NCBI GenBank assembly: GCA_905221605.1 | Contig: CAJNDS010002305.1 | Coordinates: 1 to 62,000 of the forward strand | From: Symbiodinium natans | Lineage: Eukaryota > Sar > Dinophyceae > Suessiales > Symbiodiniaceae | DNA length: 62,000 nt | Direction of reading: 5' to 3' | Shown here: piece after piece, positions 11,462 through 21,572 of the stretch | Position numbering within the stretch: the stretch's first letter is position 1 | Layout: each line of letters opens with the position of its first letter | The notes under the pieces: generated by a model | Seen by the model: the letters and a program-made list of their open reading frames with translations, nothing else | Told to the model about the DNA's origin: nothing | Databases searched by the model: none | Translations under genes and position numbers: made by a program

Positions 11462-11538
11462 TATGATTATGATTATGATGATTATTATTATTATTAATAT
11501 TATTATGATTATTATGATTATGCTTATTCTTATTATTT
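11462..11538 (+). repeat. TTATGA/TTATTA microsatellite
   Basis: Interrupted array of ATT/ATG triplets. Confidence 0.85.
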
Positions 11539-11844
11539 GATGACAGCGTCAGCCGCATGTGGCCTCGTCATCGTCATCATCGAAAAGGGATGCGGCAGAG
11601 CCGCGTGTAGATTTTGGCGGACCGAAAAGTCTGTCCTCACCGCTCACTTCCTATGGTCGTCCCTTCCTACGGTCACCATCGTGCGCAAAGTTGAGAGGAA
11701 GCAAATAAACATTCTTGGGAGAAGAAGCTGCATAGTCAAAATAGACCAGCCGGAGACATGCTTAGAATTTCCATTCGGAATCCTTGACGACAAACCCAAA
11801 CTTGCCCATGCAGCCTACAAACTATCCCACCAGCCATGTCTACC

Positions 11845-11880
11845 CTAAACCCTAAACTCTAAACCCTAGACCCTAAACCA
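11845..11880 (+). repeat. Short telomeric tract (CCCTAAA)n
   Basis: Five units with two variant positions. Confidence 0.9.
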
Positions 11881-12021
11881 CATCTTACGAGCAGATGGAT
11901 AGGGAGGCCTCTGGCGTCTCCGCCCTTTCAGTCGTTTTCGAGCTTTCTCGGATCTCGGATGTCCTGTGCATGTGAGCTGTCAGCAAACATGAATCCAGCG
12001 ATTAAGAGTCATGTCTTGAAC

Positions 12022-12576
12022 CTATGAAGGCGCATACTTTTGGCTTCGATCGGGCCTCTTCTTTTCCTCCTCACCCTCGGGCAACTGTTCTTGCCCTTTT
12101 TCATCTGACAGGTGAAGTTGCTCCTTGCTTTGTTGCTTCTCATGAGGAACATCTGGCTCTGGAGGGACTCTCTCCGGAGCTTGTGGTGATCTGTCTGTGC
12201 TCGTGCTGGACTCCTCATGAGTCGATGCTCCATTTTGCACCGCAGGAACGCCAGATACGCCAGTCGCTTCTGCACTTGACCTCCCGTGCCGTTCTTCTTC
12301 ATGTTGTTCCACCTTCGGCCCTGAAATCAACTCTGCTGTGCTGCGCTCTTGAAAGGGGGATGCTTCTTGCTCGGCTGCTTCGGGCTCGTGCGTGGAGCAT
12401 CGTCTGACGGCGCTGTCTGCTTGCACCTCCGGTTGATGCAAGCTTGCATCCCCGGGAGTCCACTCTGCCAGATCCTCTTGCTGTGATGTCGCCGCTTGGT
12501 GGCCGTTGCACCTCGGGCATTCCAAGACAGTCTCGGACATGGCAACATGCTTGCGTCGCAGGACTACTGCCGCCAT
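12022..12576 (-). CDS. Hypothetical hydrophilic protein, 184 aa
   Basis: Uninterrupted frame from ATG (12574-12576) to TAG. The N-terminus has a CPRC pair (VLECPRCNG) that could be half of a zinc site. The rest is rich in Glu, Gln, Ser and Pro with charged runs (EGEEEKKRPDRSQKY), so it is probably disordered. No family recognised. The complementary strand is also open, so coding status rests mainly on the intact ATG-to-stop frame and on agreement with the strand used by neighbouring genes. Confidence 0.4.
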   Translation of the reverse strand: MAAVVLRRKHVAMSETVLECPRCNGHQAATSQQEDLAEWTPGDASLHQPEVQADSAVRRCSTHEPEAAEQEASPFQERSTAELISGPKVEQHEEERHGRSSAEATGVSGVPAVQNGASTHEESSTSTDRSPQAPERVPPEPDVPHEKQQSKEQLHLSDEKGQEQLPEGEEEKKRPDRSQKYAPS

Positions 12577-12754
12577 CCTCCTGAAGGCCTACTTGACCAA
12601 AGGTTAAATTGATACAAGTAGCAGCAAGGGACAGGGTGAACGGCTGACACTTAAAACATCAGGCCTTTGAAGTACAAGTGTGGACGCTCATGCAAAGTTT
12701 GCACAAGAGAAACCCGAGGTGGATTGCACGTTCTTGCTCTCAACCGCCTATGAC

Positions 12755-12815
12755 AACCCTAAATCCTAAACCCTAAACCCTGAACCCTAAACCCTAAACC
12801 CTAAACCCTAAACCG
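12755..12815 (+). repeat. Telomeric tract (CCCTAAA)n
   Basis: About eight units, one TGAACCC variant. The next 700 bases (12816-13540) show open frames on both strands but nothing recognisable. Confidence 0.93.
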
Positions 12816-13596
12816 ATCGGGCGCCATCCCCTCCGAGCTTCTTGGGTCCCATTGCACCTCACCGAGCCTCCAATCCTCCCCCCGTCTCTCCTTAAAGACA
12901 CCGGCTTCGAGCGCCTGCTCGAGGGTCGTCTTCTCTGCATCCGCAAATGGAGTTATAGCTTTTGTGTCATCTATGACAAAACAAGATCTTTGATCTACGC
13001 TGCTTCATCCCAAAATGAGCTCCTTCGCGGAAGGAGTGTTTTTGCAGTCCGTATTTCCAAGATGAGCATTGTCCTTGCAACGGCCGCCATTGGTTGACGC
13101 GGGACTCGCGCGGGTCTACCGACGTGAGGACTTCGCACTTGCCTGCAAGACGAGAAGGATAAACGCAACCCGAGTTTGGTTTCTAAGCTGCTCCAAGCCA
13201 CGGGTTTCGGCTAGCACCGTAGGACAGAAACGCGATTACGTAATCACTGTCACGAAGATTTTGCCTTTCGCCGTGCCATCGCGGATCTATCGCAGTGGGA
13301 CATCTTCATGTTGTGCGGGCCACGGCTGTCAAAACTTGCCAAAAAGGACCTTCAGATCAACTGTCAACTTGCTCATATGCCAAGGCCCAGACTGGGGCGC
13401 ATCTGACACTTGCCGACTGACCAGCAGGGGTGTGCCCAGATCATCGGGCAGGCAAGCCTACTGTTCTGCAGCAGCTGACGCACCAAGAGATTTGGTTGAC
13501 ATGGCACACAACGCTCGCTTTGAGCCCTTTTGCTCGTTGCATTCCCGCCTTGGAGCTTTCCAACGCTTCTCTTCCTCGCACGTTTCGCGAGCGAAT

Positions 13597-13815
13597 CTAG
13601 CACCCGCGCCACCACGAGGCCGTGATGCGATGTGACACAATGTGACGACGAGACGACAACCGAAACTGTGCTGCCGGGAATTGTCTCTGGCACATGTTGC
13701 ACGAAGTATGCGCCAAGCTTTCCGTGAACTGGGTGGCCCAGCGCTCGCGCTCTTCTCGCAGCTGCTCTCGCAGGAGATGGAGTTCTTCATCTCCTGCCTC
13801 ACACATGGTGCTCAC
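13597..13815 (-). CDS. Coiled-coil exon in tandem unit 1 (repeated in units 2-4)
   Basis: Minus-strand frame DEELHLLREQLREERERWAT is a strongly heptad-like, charged helix, and a second frame just upstream on the same strand (VSDDLREQLHTQQAARMLG) looks like its continuation across an intron. Equivalent segments lie at 14476-14694, 15369-15587 and 16254-16473. The retained helix in every unit suggests duplicated exons of a coiled-coil protein rather than silent satellite DNA. A short plus-strand reading is also open in each unit but has no protein-like composition. Function unknown. Confidence 0.45.
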   Translation of the reverse strand: MSTMCEAGDEELHLLREQLREERERWATQFTESLAHTSCNMCQRQFPAAQFRLSSRRHIVSHRITASWWRGC

Positions 13816-14475
13816 ATGTTACCCAACATCACTTCGCATACCCAACATTCTGGCGGCCTGCTGTGTGTGCAGCTGTTCCCGCAGATCGTCTGACACGGTC
13901 CTCATCTGTTCCGGCCATGCTTCAGGTCAACACGAACCATCGCTGCTCCCTGAGGGCAAGACCGCTCCGTGTGGATCTGCTGCTGGCATGACCGAACTTC
14001 GGCACGAAGCCTGCGCACAGCGGGCGAAAAGGATGTCACCATACGTGGAGCCAGAAATAGCTGCCACATGCTACGTGGATCCAGCTGCACTCTGGGCCAA
14101 TTCTGAGTCCGTAATCAGTCGCAACGAGGGGTCTGGCCTGTCGAGCTCTATGCTCTGCTGCTTCACCTGCCATTTGGGCCGTTGCTGAGGTGACCAGGCT
14201 AAGGTGATTCCTCTGATCCTCTGGGAACCTCGTCCTGCAGTAACTTCTCCGCAGCCGGCGCATCTGTCGTTTCTTCTGCCTCTGGGACAGACAATCCGTG
14301 TCAAGACACACCGGTGGGGCCAGGACTCCTACTGGAACTTGTATGACATATCCGAGCTGCCACAGACCTCCCTCACTAACATCATGCAGCATGCACGACT
14401 GGTCTGGTCCATCACTTGGATTCCCGCCTTGGAGCTTTCCAACGCTTCTCTTCCTCGCACGTTTCGCGAGCGAAT

Positions 14476-14694
14476 CTAGCACCCGCGCCACCACGAGGCC
14501 GTGATGCGATGTGACACAATGTGACGACGAGACCACAACCGAAACTGTGCTGCCGGGAATTGTCTCTGGCACATGTTGCACGAAGTATGCACCAAGCTTT
14601 CCGTGAACTGGGTGGCCCAGCGCTCGCGCTCTTCTCGCAGCTGCTCTCGCAGGAGATGGAGTTCTTCATCTCCTGCCTCACACATGGTGCTCAC
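14476..14694 (-). CDS. Coiled-coil exon, tandem unit 2
   Basis: Same frame as unit 1, with substitutions just after the helix (Ala-His-Thr becomes Val-His-Thr). Intact. Confidence 0.4.
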   Translation of the reverse strand: MSTMCEAGDEELHLLREQLREERERWATQFTESLVHTSCNMCQRQFPAAQFRLWSRRHIVSHRITASWWRGC

Positions 14695-15368
14695 ATGTTA
14701 CCCAACATCACTTCGCATACCCAACATTCTGGCGGCCTGCTGCGTGTGCAGCTGTTCCCGCAGATCGTCTGACACGGTCCTCATCTGTTCCAGCCATGCT
14801 TCAGGTCAACACGAACCATCGCTGCTCCCTGAGGGCAAGACCGCTCCGTGTGGATCTGCTGCTGGCATGACCGAACTTCGGCACGAAGCCTGCGCACAGC
14901 GGGCGAAAAGGATGTCACCATACGTGGAGCCAGAAATAGCTGCCACATGCTACGTGGATCCAGCTGCACTCTGGGCCAATTCTGAGTCCGTAATCAGCTG
15001 CCTTCCCTGATCCTCGCAACGAGGGGTCTGGCCTGTCGAGCTCTATGCTCTGCTGCTTCACCTGCCATTTGGGCCGTTGCTGAGGTGACCAGGCTAAGGT
15101 GATTCCTCTGATCCTCTGGGAACCTCGTCCTGCAGTAACTTCTCCGCAGCCGGCGCATCTGTCGTTTCTTCTGCCTCTGGGACAGACAATCCGTGTCAAG
15201 ACGCATCGGTGGGGCCAGGACGCCTACTGGAACTTGTATCATATCCGAGCTGCCACAGACCTCCCTCACTAGCATCATGCAGCATGCACGACGGGTCTGG
15301 TCCATCACTTGCATTCCCGCCTTGGAGCTTTCCAACGCTTCTCTTCCTCGCACGTTTCGCGAGCGAAT

Positions 15369-15587
15369 CTAGCACCCGCGCCACCACGAGGCCGTGATGC
15401 GATGTGATACAATGTGACGACGAGACCACAACCGAAACTGTGCTGCCGGGAATTGTCTCTGGCACATGTTGCACGAAGTATGCACCAAGCTTTCCGTGAA
15501 CTGGGTGGCCCAGCGCTCGCGCTCTTCTCGCAGCTGCTCTCGCAGGAGATGGAGTTCTTCATCTCCTGCCTCACACATGGTGCTCAC
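15369..15587 (-). CDS. Coiled-coil exon, tandem unit 3
   Basis: Same helix as units 1 and 2, closest to unit 2. Intact. Confidence 0.4.
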   Translation of the reverse strand: MSTMCEAGDEELHLLREQLREERERWATQFTESLVHTSCNMCQRQFPAAQFRLWSRRHIVSHRITASWWRGC

Positions 15588-16253
15588 ATGTTACCCAACA
15601 TCACTTCGCATACCCAACATTCTGGCGGCCTGCTGCGTGTGCAGCTGTTCCCGCAGATCGTCTGACACGGTCCTCATCTGTTCCAGCCATGATTTAGGTC
15701 AACACGAACCATCGCTGCTCCCTGAGGGCAAGACCGCTCCGTGTGGATCTGCTGCTGGCATGACCGAACTTCGGCACGAAGCCTGCGCACAGCGGGCGAA
15801 AAGGATGTCACCATACGTGGAGCCAGAAATAGCTGCCACATGCTACGTGGATCCAGCTGCACAGCTGGGCCAATTCTGAGTCCGTAATCAGCTGCCTTCC
15901 CTGATCCTCGCAACGAGGGGTCTGGCCTGTCGAGCTCTATGCTCTGCTGCTTCACCTGCCATTTGGGGTGACCAGGCTAAGGTGATTCCTCTGATCCTCT
16001 GGGAACCTCGTCCTGCAGTAACTTCTCCGCAGCCGGCGCATCTGTCGTTTCTTCTGCCTCTGGGACAGACAATCCGTGTCAAGACGCATCGGTGGGGCCA
16101 GGATGCCTACTGGAACTTGTATGACATATCCGAGCTGCAACAAGCCTCCCTCACTAACATCATGCAGCATGCACGACTGGTCTGGTCCATCACTTGGATT
16201 CCCGCCTTGGAGCTTTCCAACGCTTCTCTTCCTTGCACGTTTCGCGAGCGAAT

Positions 16254-16473
16254 CTAGCACCCGCGCCACCACGAGGCCGTGATGCGATGTGACACAATGT
16301 GACGACGAGACGACAACCGAAACTGTGCTGCCGGGAATTGTCTCTGGCACATGTTGCACGAAGGTATGCGCCAAGCTTTCCGTGAACTGGGTGGCCCAGC
16401 GCTCGCGCTCTTCTCGCAGCTGCTCTCGCAGGAGATGGAGTTCTTCATCTCCTGCCTCACACATGGTGCTCAC
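16254..16473 (-). CDS. Coiled-coil exon, tandem unit 4
   Basis: Same helix, but a one-base insertion after it (GAAGG instead of GAAG near 16363, plus-strand reading) changes the frame beyond the helix relative to the other units. If that stretch is intronic the insertion is harmless. Confidence 0.4.
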
Positions 16474-17303
16474 ATGTTACCCAACATCACTTCGCATACC
16501 CAACATTCTGGCGGCCTGCTGTGTGTGCAGCTGTTCCCGCAGATCGTCTGACACGGTCCTCATCTGTTCCAGCCATGCTTCAGGTCAACACGAACCATCG
16601 CTGCTCCCTGAGGGCAAGACCGCTCCGTGTGGATCTGCTGCTGGCATGACCGAACTTCGGCACGAAGCCTGCGCACAGCGGGCGAAAAGGATGTCACCAT
16701 ACGTGGAGCCAGAAATAGCTGCTACATGCTACGTGGATCCAGCTGCACAGCTGGGCCAATTCTGCTTCCCGGATCCTCGCAACGAGGGGTCTGGCCTGTC
16801 GAGCTCTATGCTCTGCTGCTTCACCTGCCATTTGGGCCGTTGCTGAGGTGACCAGGCTGAGGTGATTCCTCTGATCCTCTGGGAACCTCGTCCTGCAGTA
16901 ACTTCTCCGCAGCCGGCGCCGCCTGACGGCACAAGACGGAACCTCATTAGGATGTGATGAAGTTAAGCACATAAGACAAGCTCGATGCCTTCATGCCAGA
17001 TGCAGACCTTGGGCCACGGAAGGCGTATTGAAATTCTGACAGGGCCAAAGGGACGTGACCGAGGCCCTGCGGCGACTTTGCGGCAACTTGAATCCGTGGG
17101 CAATCTCGAGGGTATGGCTCAGTCCCGCTTGGATCTGCACTTGGCTTGCGAAAGGCGTCTTCAATCTTTCCAGTCTCGTACGCATTCATTTCTTGTGTGA
17201 GGTCATTTCCTTCGGACTCCGGCTGCAAGTTGCAAAGGGTTGCAAGCCTTAGGCATCTGTGGTTGTCCTGTTGTGGCCGCTTCAGGACGTGCACGTGCTG
17301 TGC

Positions 17304-17391
17304 AAACCCTAAACCCTAAACCCTAAACCCTAAACCCTAAACCCTAAACCCTAAACCCTAAACCCTAAACCCTAAACCCTAAACCCTAGAC
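17304..17391 (+). repeat. Telomeric tract (CCCTAAA)n
   Basis: About twelve perfect units. The interval 16920-17303 has minus-strand open frames but nothing recognisable. Confidence 0.95.
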
Positions 17392-17508
17392 CGGTCTCTG
17401 GGACTTGGGCCCCAGGTCTGGCAAAGCAGTCGAACCTCAGACATCCCGTCACAAGCGACACGCGAAGCTCTGCTCATGTGAACAACACACAGGCTTACGA
17501 AAATCAGA

Positions 17509-17655
17509 GGGCCCCTTATACAGACCCCCCAAGTAGTAGGGTTCCCTTTTTATAATCAAACCCCAGTAGGGCACCCTAACTTCGGAAACCCGCAAGTTAT
17601 AGGGTTCCCTTTTAATCAAACCCCAGTAGGGTGCCCTTACTTTCGGAAACCCCCC
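17509..17655 (-). mobile_element. Family T element, two overlapping partial copies
   Basis: Two head-to-tail copies in minus orientation, each ending in TTCGGAAACCC and each containing AATCAAACCCCAGTAGGG. The second copy lacks the distal half. Confidence 0.6.
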
Positions 17656-17751
17656 AAGTTCACCTACAAGAGGGCATCTCACCCAAAGGCAGAGGTCCAC
17701 ATCAAGGGAGCCGGCCCAGCTCTTCAAGCGTCTTCGATTCCACGGCCTGCT

Positions 17752-18174
17752 TTAGGGTTTAGGGCTTAGGGTTCGGGTTCAGGGTTTAGGGTTTAGGGTT
17801 TAGGGTTTAGGGTTTAGGGTTTAGGGTTTAGGGTTTAGGGTTTAGGGTTTAGGGTTTAGGGTTTAGGGTTTAGGGTTTAGGTTAGGGTTTAGGTTTAGGG
17901 TTTAGGGTTTCGGGTTTAGGGTTAGGGTTTGGGTTTAGGGTTAGGTTAGGGTTTAGGGTTTTTAGGGGTTTAGGGTTTTGGTTAGGGTTAGGTTTAGGGT
18001 TTAGGGTTTAGGGTTTAGGGTTAGGGTTTAGGGTTTAGGGTTTAGGGTGTAGGTTTAGGGTTTAGGGTTTAGGGTTTAGGGTTTAGGGTTTAGGGTTTAG
18101 GGTTTAGGGTTTAGGGTTTAGGGTTTAGGGTTTAGGGTTTAGGGTTTAGGGTTTAGGGTTTAGGGTTTAGGGTT
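17752..18174 (-). repeat. Longest telomeric tract, (TTTAGGG)n
   Basis: About 420 bases. The central part (17880-18055) is scrambled with TTAGGG, TTTAGG and TTTGGG units, while both ends are homogeneous, as if separate blocks had fused or expanded. Confidence 0.97.
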
Positions 18175-18351
18175 CCTTTTTGCCAGGGGCATGCTTGCGC
18201 ACAGGTGACTCAGGAAAACCAGACTGCGCACTTGAATCGGTCTCATTTGTGCTCAATCTTCTCGATCGTTTTCCATCGCCCCCCCCCCCCCCAGATTATG
18301 TTGTTCGCCTGAGATGTCTATCCCCCAAAGCAGTGTGCCAACATTTGGGGC

Positions 18352-18855
18352 TTAGGGTTCAGGCGCTTTAGGGTTTCCCATCCATAAATACCTACACTGT
18401 AGGCTCGCAGCCTCTCCCTGCAACGCCAGTTCGTGTGGGGTGGGGATGTGCGAAACATGCCTGTGCTGTTTCATCTGCTGCTGGATTCTGCCTTCGGATT
18501 TTTCTGGAACCGGATTCCAGACTTTGAGAAATGGCTCAGGGATCCGTACTCTTCCATACCCAACTAAGTCGTATGGAGTGGTTCGGTGAGAAAAGGTGTT
18601 GGGGAAACAAAGGTTTTGGGGAAACGCCTTGAAGTCGCTTGGAAACCCGACAGCCTGAATTGAAGGTTTAAAGAATAGGTGGTTTCTCGAAGACAAGCCT
18701 CCACATTGCCTCAAGGCTTCGAGAGACAGTGCTCTGCATATCACTGGGGTCTCATGATCCAGTGAAATGTTCGTAAAGATGATACGGGAAGAGCGCAGCC
18801 AACCACAGCACAGCACCGGGATCTGGCGTTTCCTAGCGAACTGTACCAATTGCAT
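18352..18855 (-). CDS. Hypothetical protein, 167 aa
   Basis: Continuous frame from ATG (18853-18855), starting MQLVQFARKRQIPVLCCGW and ending in codons derived from a degenerate telomeric unit. Balanced amino-acid use, with a mixed helix and strand pattern; no family recognised. It may be one exon of a longer gene continuing at 18948-19223 on the same strand. Confidence 0.35.
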   Translation of the reverse strand: MQLVQFARKRQIPVLCCGWLRSSRIIFTNISLDHETPVICRALSLEALRQCGGLSSRNHLFFKPSIQAVGFPSDFKAFPQNLCFPNTFSHRTTPYDLVGYGRVRIPEPFLKVWNPVPEKSEGRIQQQMKQHRHVSHIPTPHELALQGEAASLQCRYLWMGNPKAPEP

Positions 18856-18947
18856 AGTGGCATGGTGGCCTCCCAGTCGATGTCCAACGGGGTCGGCCCA
18901 GACTCAGTCCACGAAAGGGCATGGACCTCGTGCACAGAACTGCGCTT

Positions 18948-19223
18948 TCATGTCGAGGCGGAACATTCTTTAAACAACATGTCGTCACCCAACTGGATGT
19001 GAGAGCGCTGTGCATTCAGTGCTCGGCAGATTGCAGCTGCTGCCTTTGCTGCGGGATGTGACGCCCACCCGAAGGAATGTGCTTTATGTGAATCATTGAG
19101 CTGCGCATTGCTCATGTTCTCTGAGCTTCCGGGCTCGAGAACTCGACCACACTGGCGGCATGCCGCCCGAAGGCGCTGGGAGAGCCCCTCCAGGAAGGCA
19201 AAAGCAGGGGCCCACAAAACCAC
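18948..19223 (-). CDS. Possible exon, unknown protein
   Basis: Open frame containing LSQRLRAACRQCGRVLEPG and AAKAAAAICRALNAQRSH, which look like amphipathic helices. Its upstream end runs into a small inverted-repeat element at 19207-19317. No family recognised. Confidence 0.3.
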   Translation of the reverse strand: MVLWAPAFAFLEGLSQRLRAACRQCGRVLEPGSSENMSNAQLNDSHKAHSFGWASHPAAKAAAAICRALNAQRSHIQLGDDMLFKECSAST

Positions 19224-19317
19224 ATAAACATGAGGATCCTACAAACCGGGCTATTTGGAATCCCGCTTAAACCCCAATAGTCGGATTCTTGTGTTTATGT
19301 GGGGTTTTTGGGGCCCC
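19207..19317. mobile_element. Inverted-repeat element (MITE-like)
   Basis: Left end GGGGCCCACAAAACCACATA and right end TATGTGGGGTTTTTGGGGCC are near-perfect inverted repeats of about 30 bases that include ATAAACA/TGTTTAT. It has no coding capacity. No second copy was seen in this window. Confidence 0.7.
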
Positions 19318-19850
19318 TAAAAAGCAAGACAGACTTGAGGGTCAGAATCTCGTTGCAGTTGCCATATTGCAGGCTGGCCGTATTCGTGCACCATTGATTT
19401 TGTTTCACGGATTGTGGTACAATGCACAGACTTGCCTGCACTTGATTTCTAAAATTGCATGATTATGTCGGTATATATTGAATATTCTACTATAACATAT
19501 ATTGTACATCAAAGACCATGTGCATTGTGTGTATATATATATGCACATATTGTATACATTGGACCATATGTTTTATATTACGTAATGTACACCATAAAAA
19601 TTTGGACCAGTGCTCGTGAACTCTTCTATAACAGCAATGTACGTCTCTGACTTGCACGGTTCGCCCGAGAATTGCGAGGAGGTGTGAGAAAAGCGCAAAG
19701 TCCGCGCAAGTGGAAACCTTGACTGAGTGAGGCTCCTCCACTGCAACCAATGCCCCCGGACTTGTCGGTAGACTGCTGGCCACAGAGACCTGGCTACTTT
19801 GCAAGTACGCCGCCGCATCGGCAAGAAGCAGCTCTGAACCCTTTACTTGG

Positions 19851-19950
19851 AGGTTTCCGAAGTTAGGGGTACCTTATTGGGATCCTGAGTCTCAGGGAAT
19901 CCTACTATTGAGAGTCTGTATAAGGGGTCCCCTATTCTCAGTAACTCCCA
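19851..19950 (+). mobile_element. Family T element
   Basis: Starts GGTTTCCGAAGTTAGGGGTA, contains GGGAATCCTACTATT and ends with the degenerate CTATTCTCAGTAACTCCC, matching the family consensus through its length. Confidence 0.7.
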
Positions 19951-19971
19951 CTCTTGCAGGCTCTCTGAGTT

Positions 19972-20196
19972 CTAGGCGTATGCCACGGCAAGCACACCTC
20001 TGCTCACAGCAACGGCCTCCAAGCACACATCTGAAGTGATGCTGGCTTCGCCTATGGTGTACTTGCTGAACCTAACGAGCCCTTCAGAAGCTCTGCCACA
20101 CAGATTCGTGCTCACATATATGGGGAGGTTCCTAGGTGGAATCTTACATAATCTTGCAATGGCAGTGGAGAACGGCCCATGTCTACCAAGGGCCAC
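19972..20196 (-). CDS. Possible exon, unknown protein
   Basis: Open frame with LPIYVSTNLCGRASEGLVRF and YTIGEASITSDVCLEAVAVS, protein-like in composition and ending at a stop. No family recognised. Confidence 0.3.
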   Translation of the reverse strand: MALGRHGPFSTAIARLCKIPPRNLPIYVSTNLCGRASEGLVRFSKYTIGEASITSDVCLEAVAVSRGVLAVAYA

Positions 20197-20407
20197 CTAC
20201 CGTCTGATTGGGAACATTGAGAAACATAGGAGCTTTGTCGACCCGGCGGCGCATCCGTCTCGTTTTCGTGATATTGGCCACATTCGTTGAGATCGACTCG
20301 TTTCAATGCACGTGTAGAACGGCGAGCGGACGTCGAACATTCAAACTTGTGCTTGGGCGACCAGACATGACAGCAAATAACGTCTGCACATGTTCTCAGT
20401 GCCATGT

Positions 20408-20512
20408 ACCCTAAACCCTAAACCCTAAACCCCAAACACGAAACCCTGAAACCTAAACCCTAAACCCTAAACCCTAAACCCTAAACCCTAAACCCTGAAC
20501 CCTGAACCCTGC
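20408..20512 (+). repeat. Telomeric tract (CCCTAAA)n
   Basis: About 14 units, with variants near the left end. Confidence 0.95.
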
Positions 20513-20615
20513 ACTCCACTGTGGCCTCGGAGCCGCGCATGCCTGCCAGCGTTGCCAGCTGCTGCCTCTGGAAGAATTCCGGAACGAAAGAACTGAAAGA
20601 GCTCGCGGAGACTCT

Positions 20616-20716
20616 CCAGAGAGCCCGATGCCCCTTAGTTTAGAGTTAGAATTACATAGGGATCCTTGTTGATTTTTTTTAAGGAATACTCCTTAGCTAA
20701 GGGGTATTGGGCTCCC
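20616..20716. mobile_element. Family P element with added fragment at 20762-20787
   Basis: Starts CCAGAGAGCCCGATGCCCCT and ends GGGGTATTGGGCTCCC, an imperfect inverted pair. A block of CCCTAAG/CCCTAAA units (20717-20762) follows and then a second copy of the right end (AAGGGGTATTGGGCTCT). So a short telomere-like run sits between two copies of the same terminus. Confidence 0.7.
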
Positions 20717-20902
20717 AAAACCCTAAGCCCTAAGCCCTAAGCCCTAAGCCCTAAACCCTAAACCCAAGGGGTATTGGGCTCTGTGAGTCTCCTGAGGACG
20801 AAGCCTTAGCGTAGTCACCGCACTGTTCTGGTCAGCCAGCCGAGCCTTTCGCCAAGGGCATTGCCGGGGGTAATGGAGGGTCTTCGTCTTAGGGAGGCTT
20901 CG

Positions 20903-20971
20903 GGGTTTAGGGTTTAGGGTTTAGGGTTTAGGGTTTAGGGTTTAGGGTTTAGGGTTTAGGGTTTAGGGTTC
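20903..20971 (-). repeat. Telomeric tract (TTTAGGG)n
   Basis: About ten perfect units. Confidence 0.95.
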
Positions 20972-21473
20972 AATTGCCGCTGCCCGCTGTGCCTCTGCCG
21001 CTGAGAGTGAGGCCGCGCTGCCGGCGGCCGCAGCGGCGGTGCACTCTGCCTAAATAGCGCATGGACATGCTCAGCGTGTTGCTTGGACCGAGCCTGAACA
21101 AAAGATGCAGTAACTGGCATGTTATCAAACCAGGCCCTTTTTTTGGAAGCTTCCCTGGTTTTTGAGCGCACTGGATGTGCCAATGAGTTGAACCAATTTT
21201 GTTTGGATGTACAACTGTGTGCTGTTTCGGGCACATCATTTTTGGTGCTGTGCAAAGGTGCAGCAAAAATCGAAACAAATGGCTACTCAACTGCCTTAAG
21301 TACGGCTCGCTGAGCGTCCTTTCTTGCAAATGTCCTCCTTCACAGAGACCAGGACCAAACGTGTGAACGACCCAGGGGACAACAAGAAAAAACAACACTG
21401 ACAACAGTCGTTCCACCTAATGATAGAGCAAAGAGCACACTCGGAAACATGTAAAAGGGTGGGAGGGACGGGA

Positions 21474-21572
21474 AAAGACTCACTCTCCGCTTGCTCAGAC
21501 CGAGTCTGAGCCAAAATGGCATACGGATAACATGATCTAGACACGCATGTAATCCGCATGTAAGTATGTTAA
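21474..21572 (-). repeat. Left terminal repeat of decayed element
   Basis: Contains the 3-base-loop hairpin GCTCAGACCGAGTCTGAGC (21498-21516). Read on the minus strand it includes CCGTATGCCATTTTGGCTCA, which is one inserted base away from the dinoflagellate spliced-leader sequence over 19 positions. Confidence 0.6.

Larger units (their letters stand above)
13541..16919 (-). repeat. Tandem array of four ~0.88 kb units
   Basis: The start word ATTCCCGCCTTGGAGCTTTC recurs at 13541, 14420, 15313 and 16198, giving periods of 879, 893 and 885 bases; the fourth unit stops near 16919. Units differ by scattered substitutions and small indels, for example around 15000, where copies 2 and 3 carry an insert, and near 15965, where copy 3 lacks a short segment. 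The array ends within a segment shared by all units (GCAGCCGGCGC) and unique sequence follows. Confidence 0.95.

Noticed and set aside
13642-16846. Plus-strand frames of 80-185 codons in each tandem unit
   Set aside because: They are antisense to the heptad-like minus-strand helix, are Ser/Arg/Cys-rich, and their openness follows from the sense coding and duplication.
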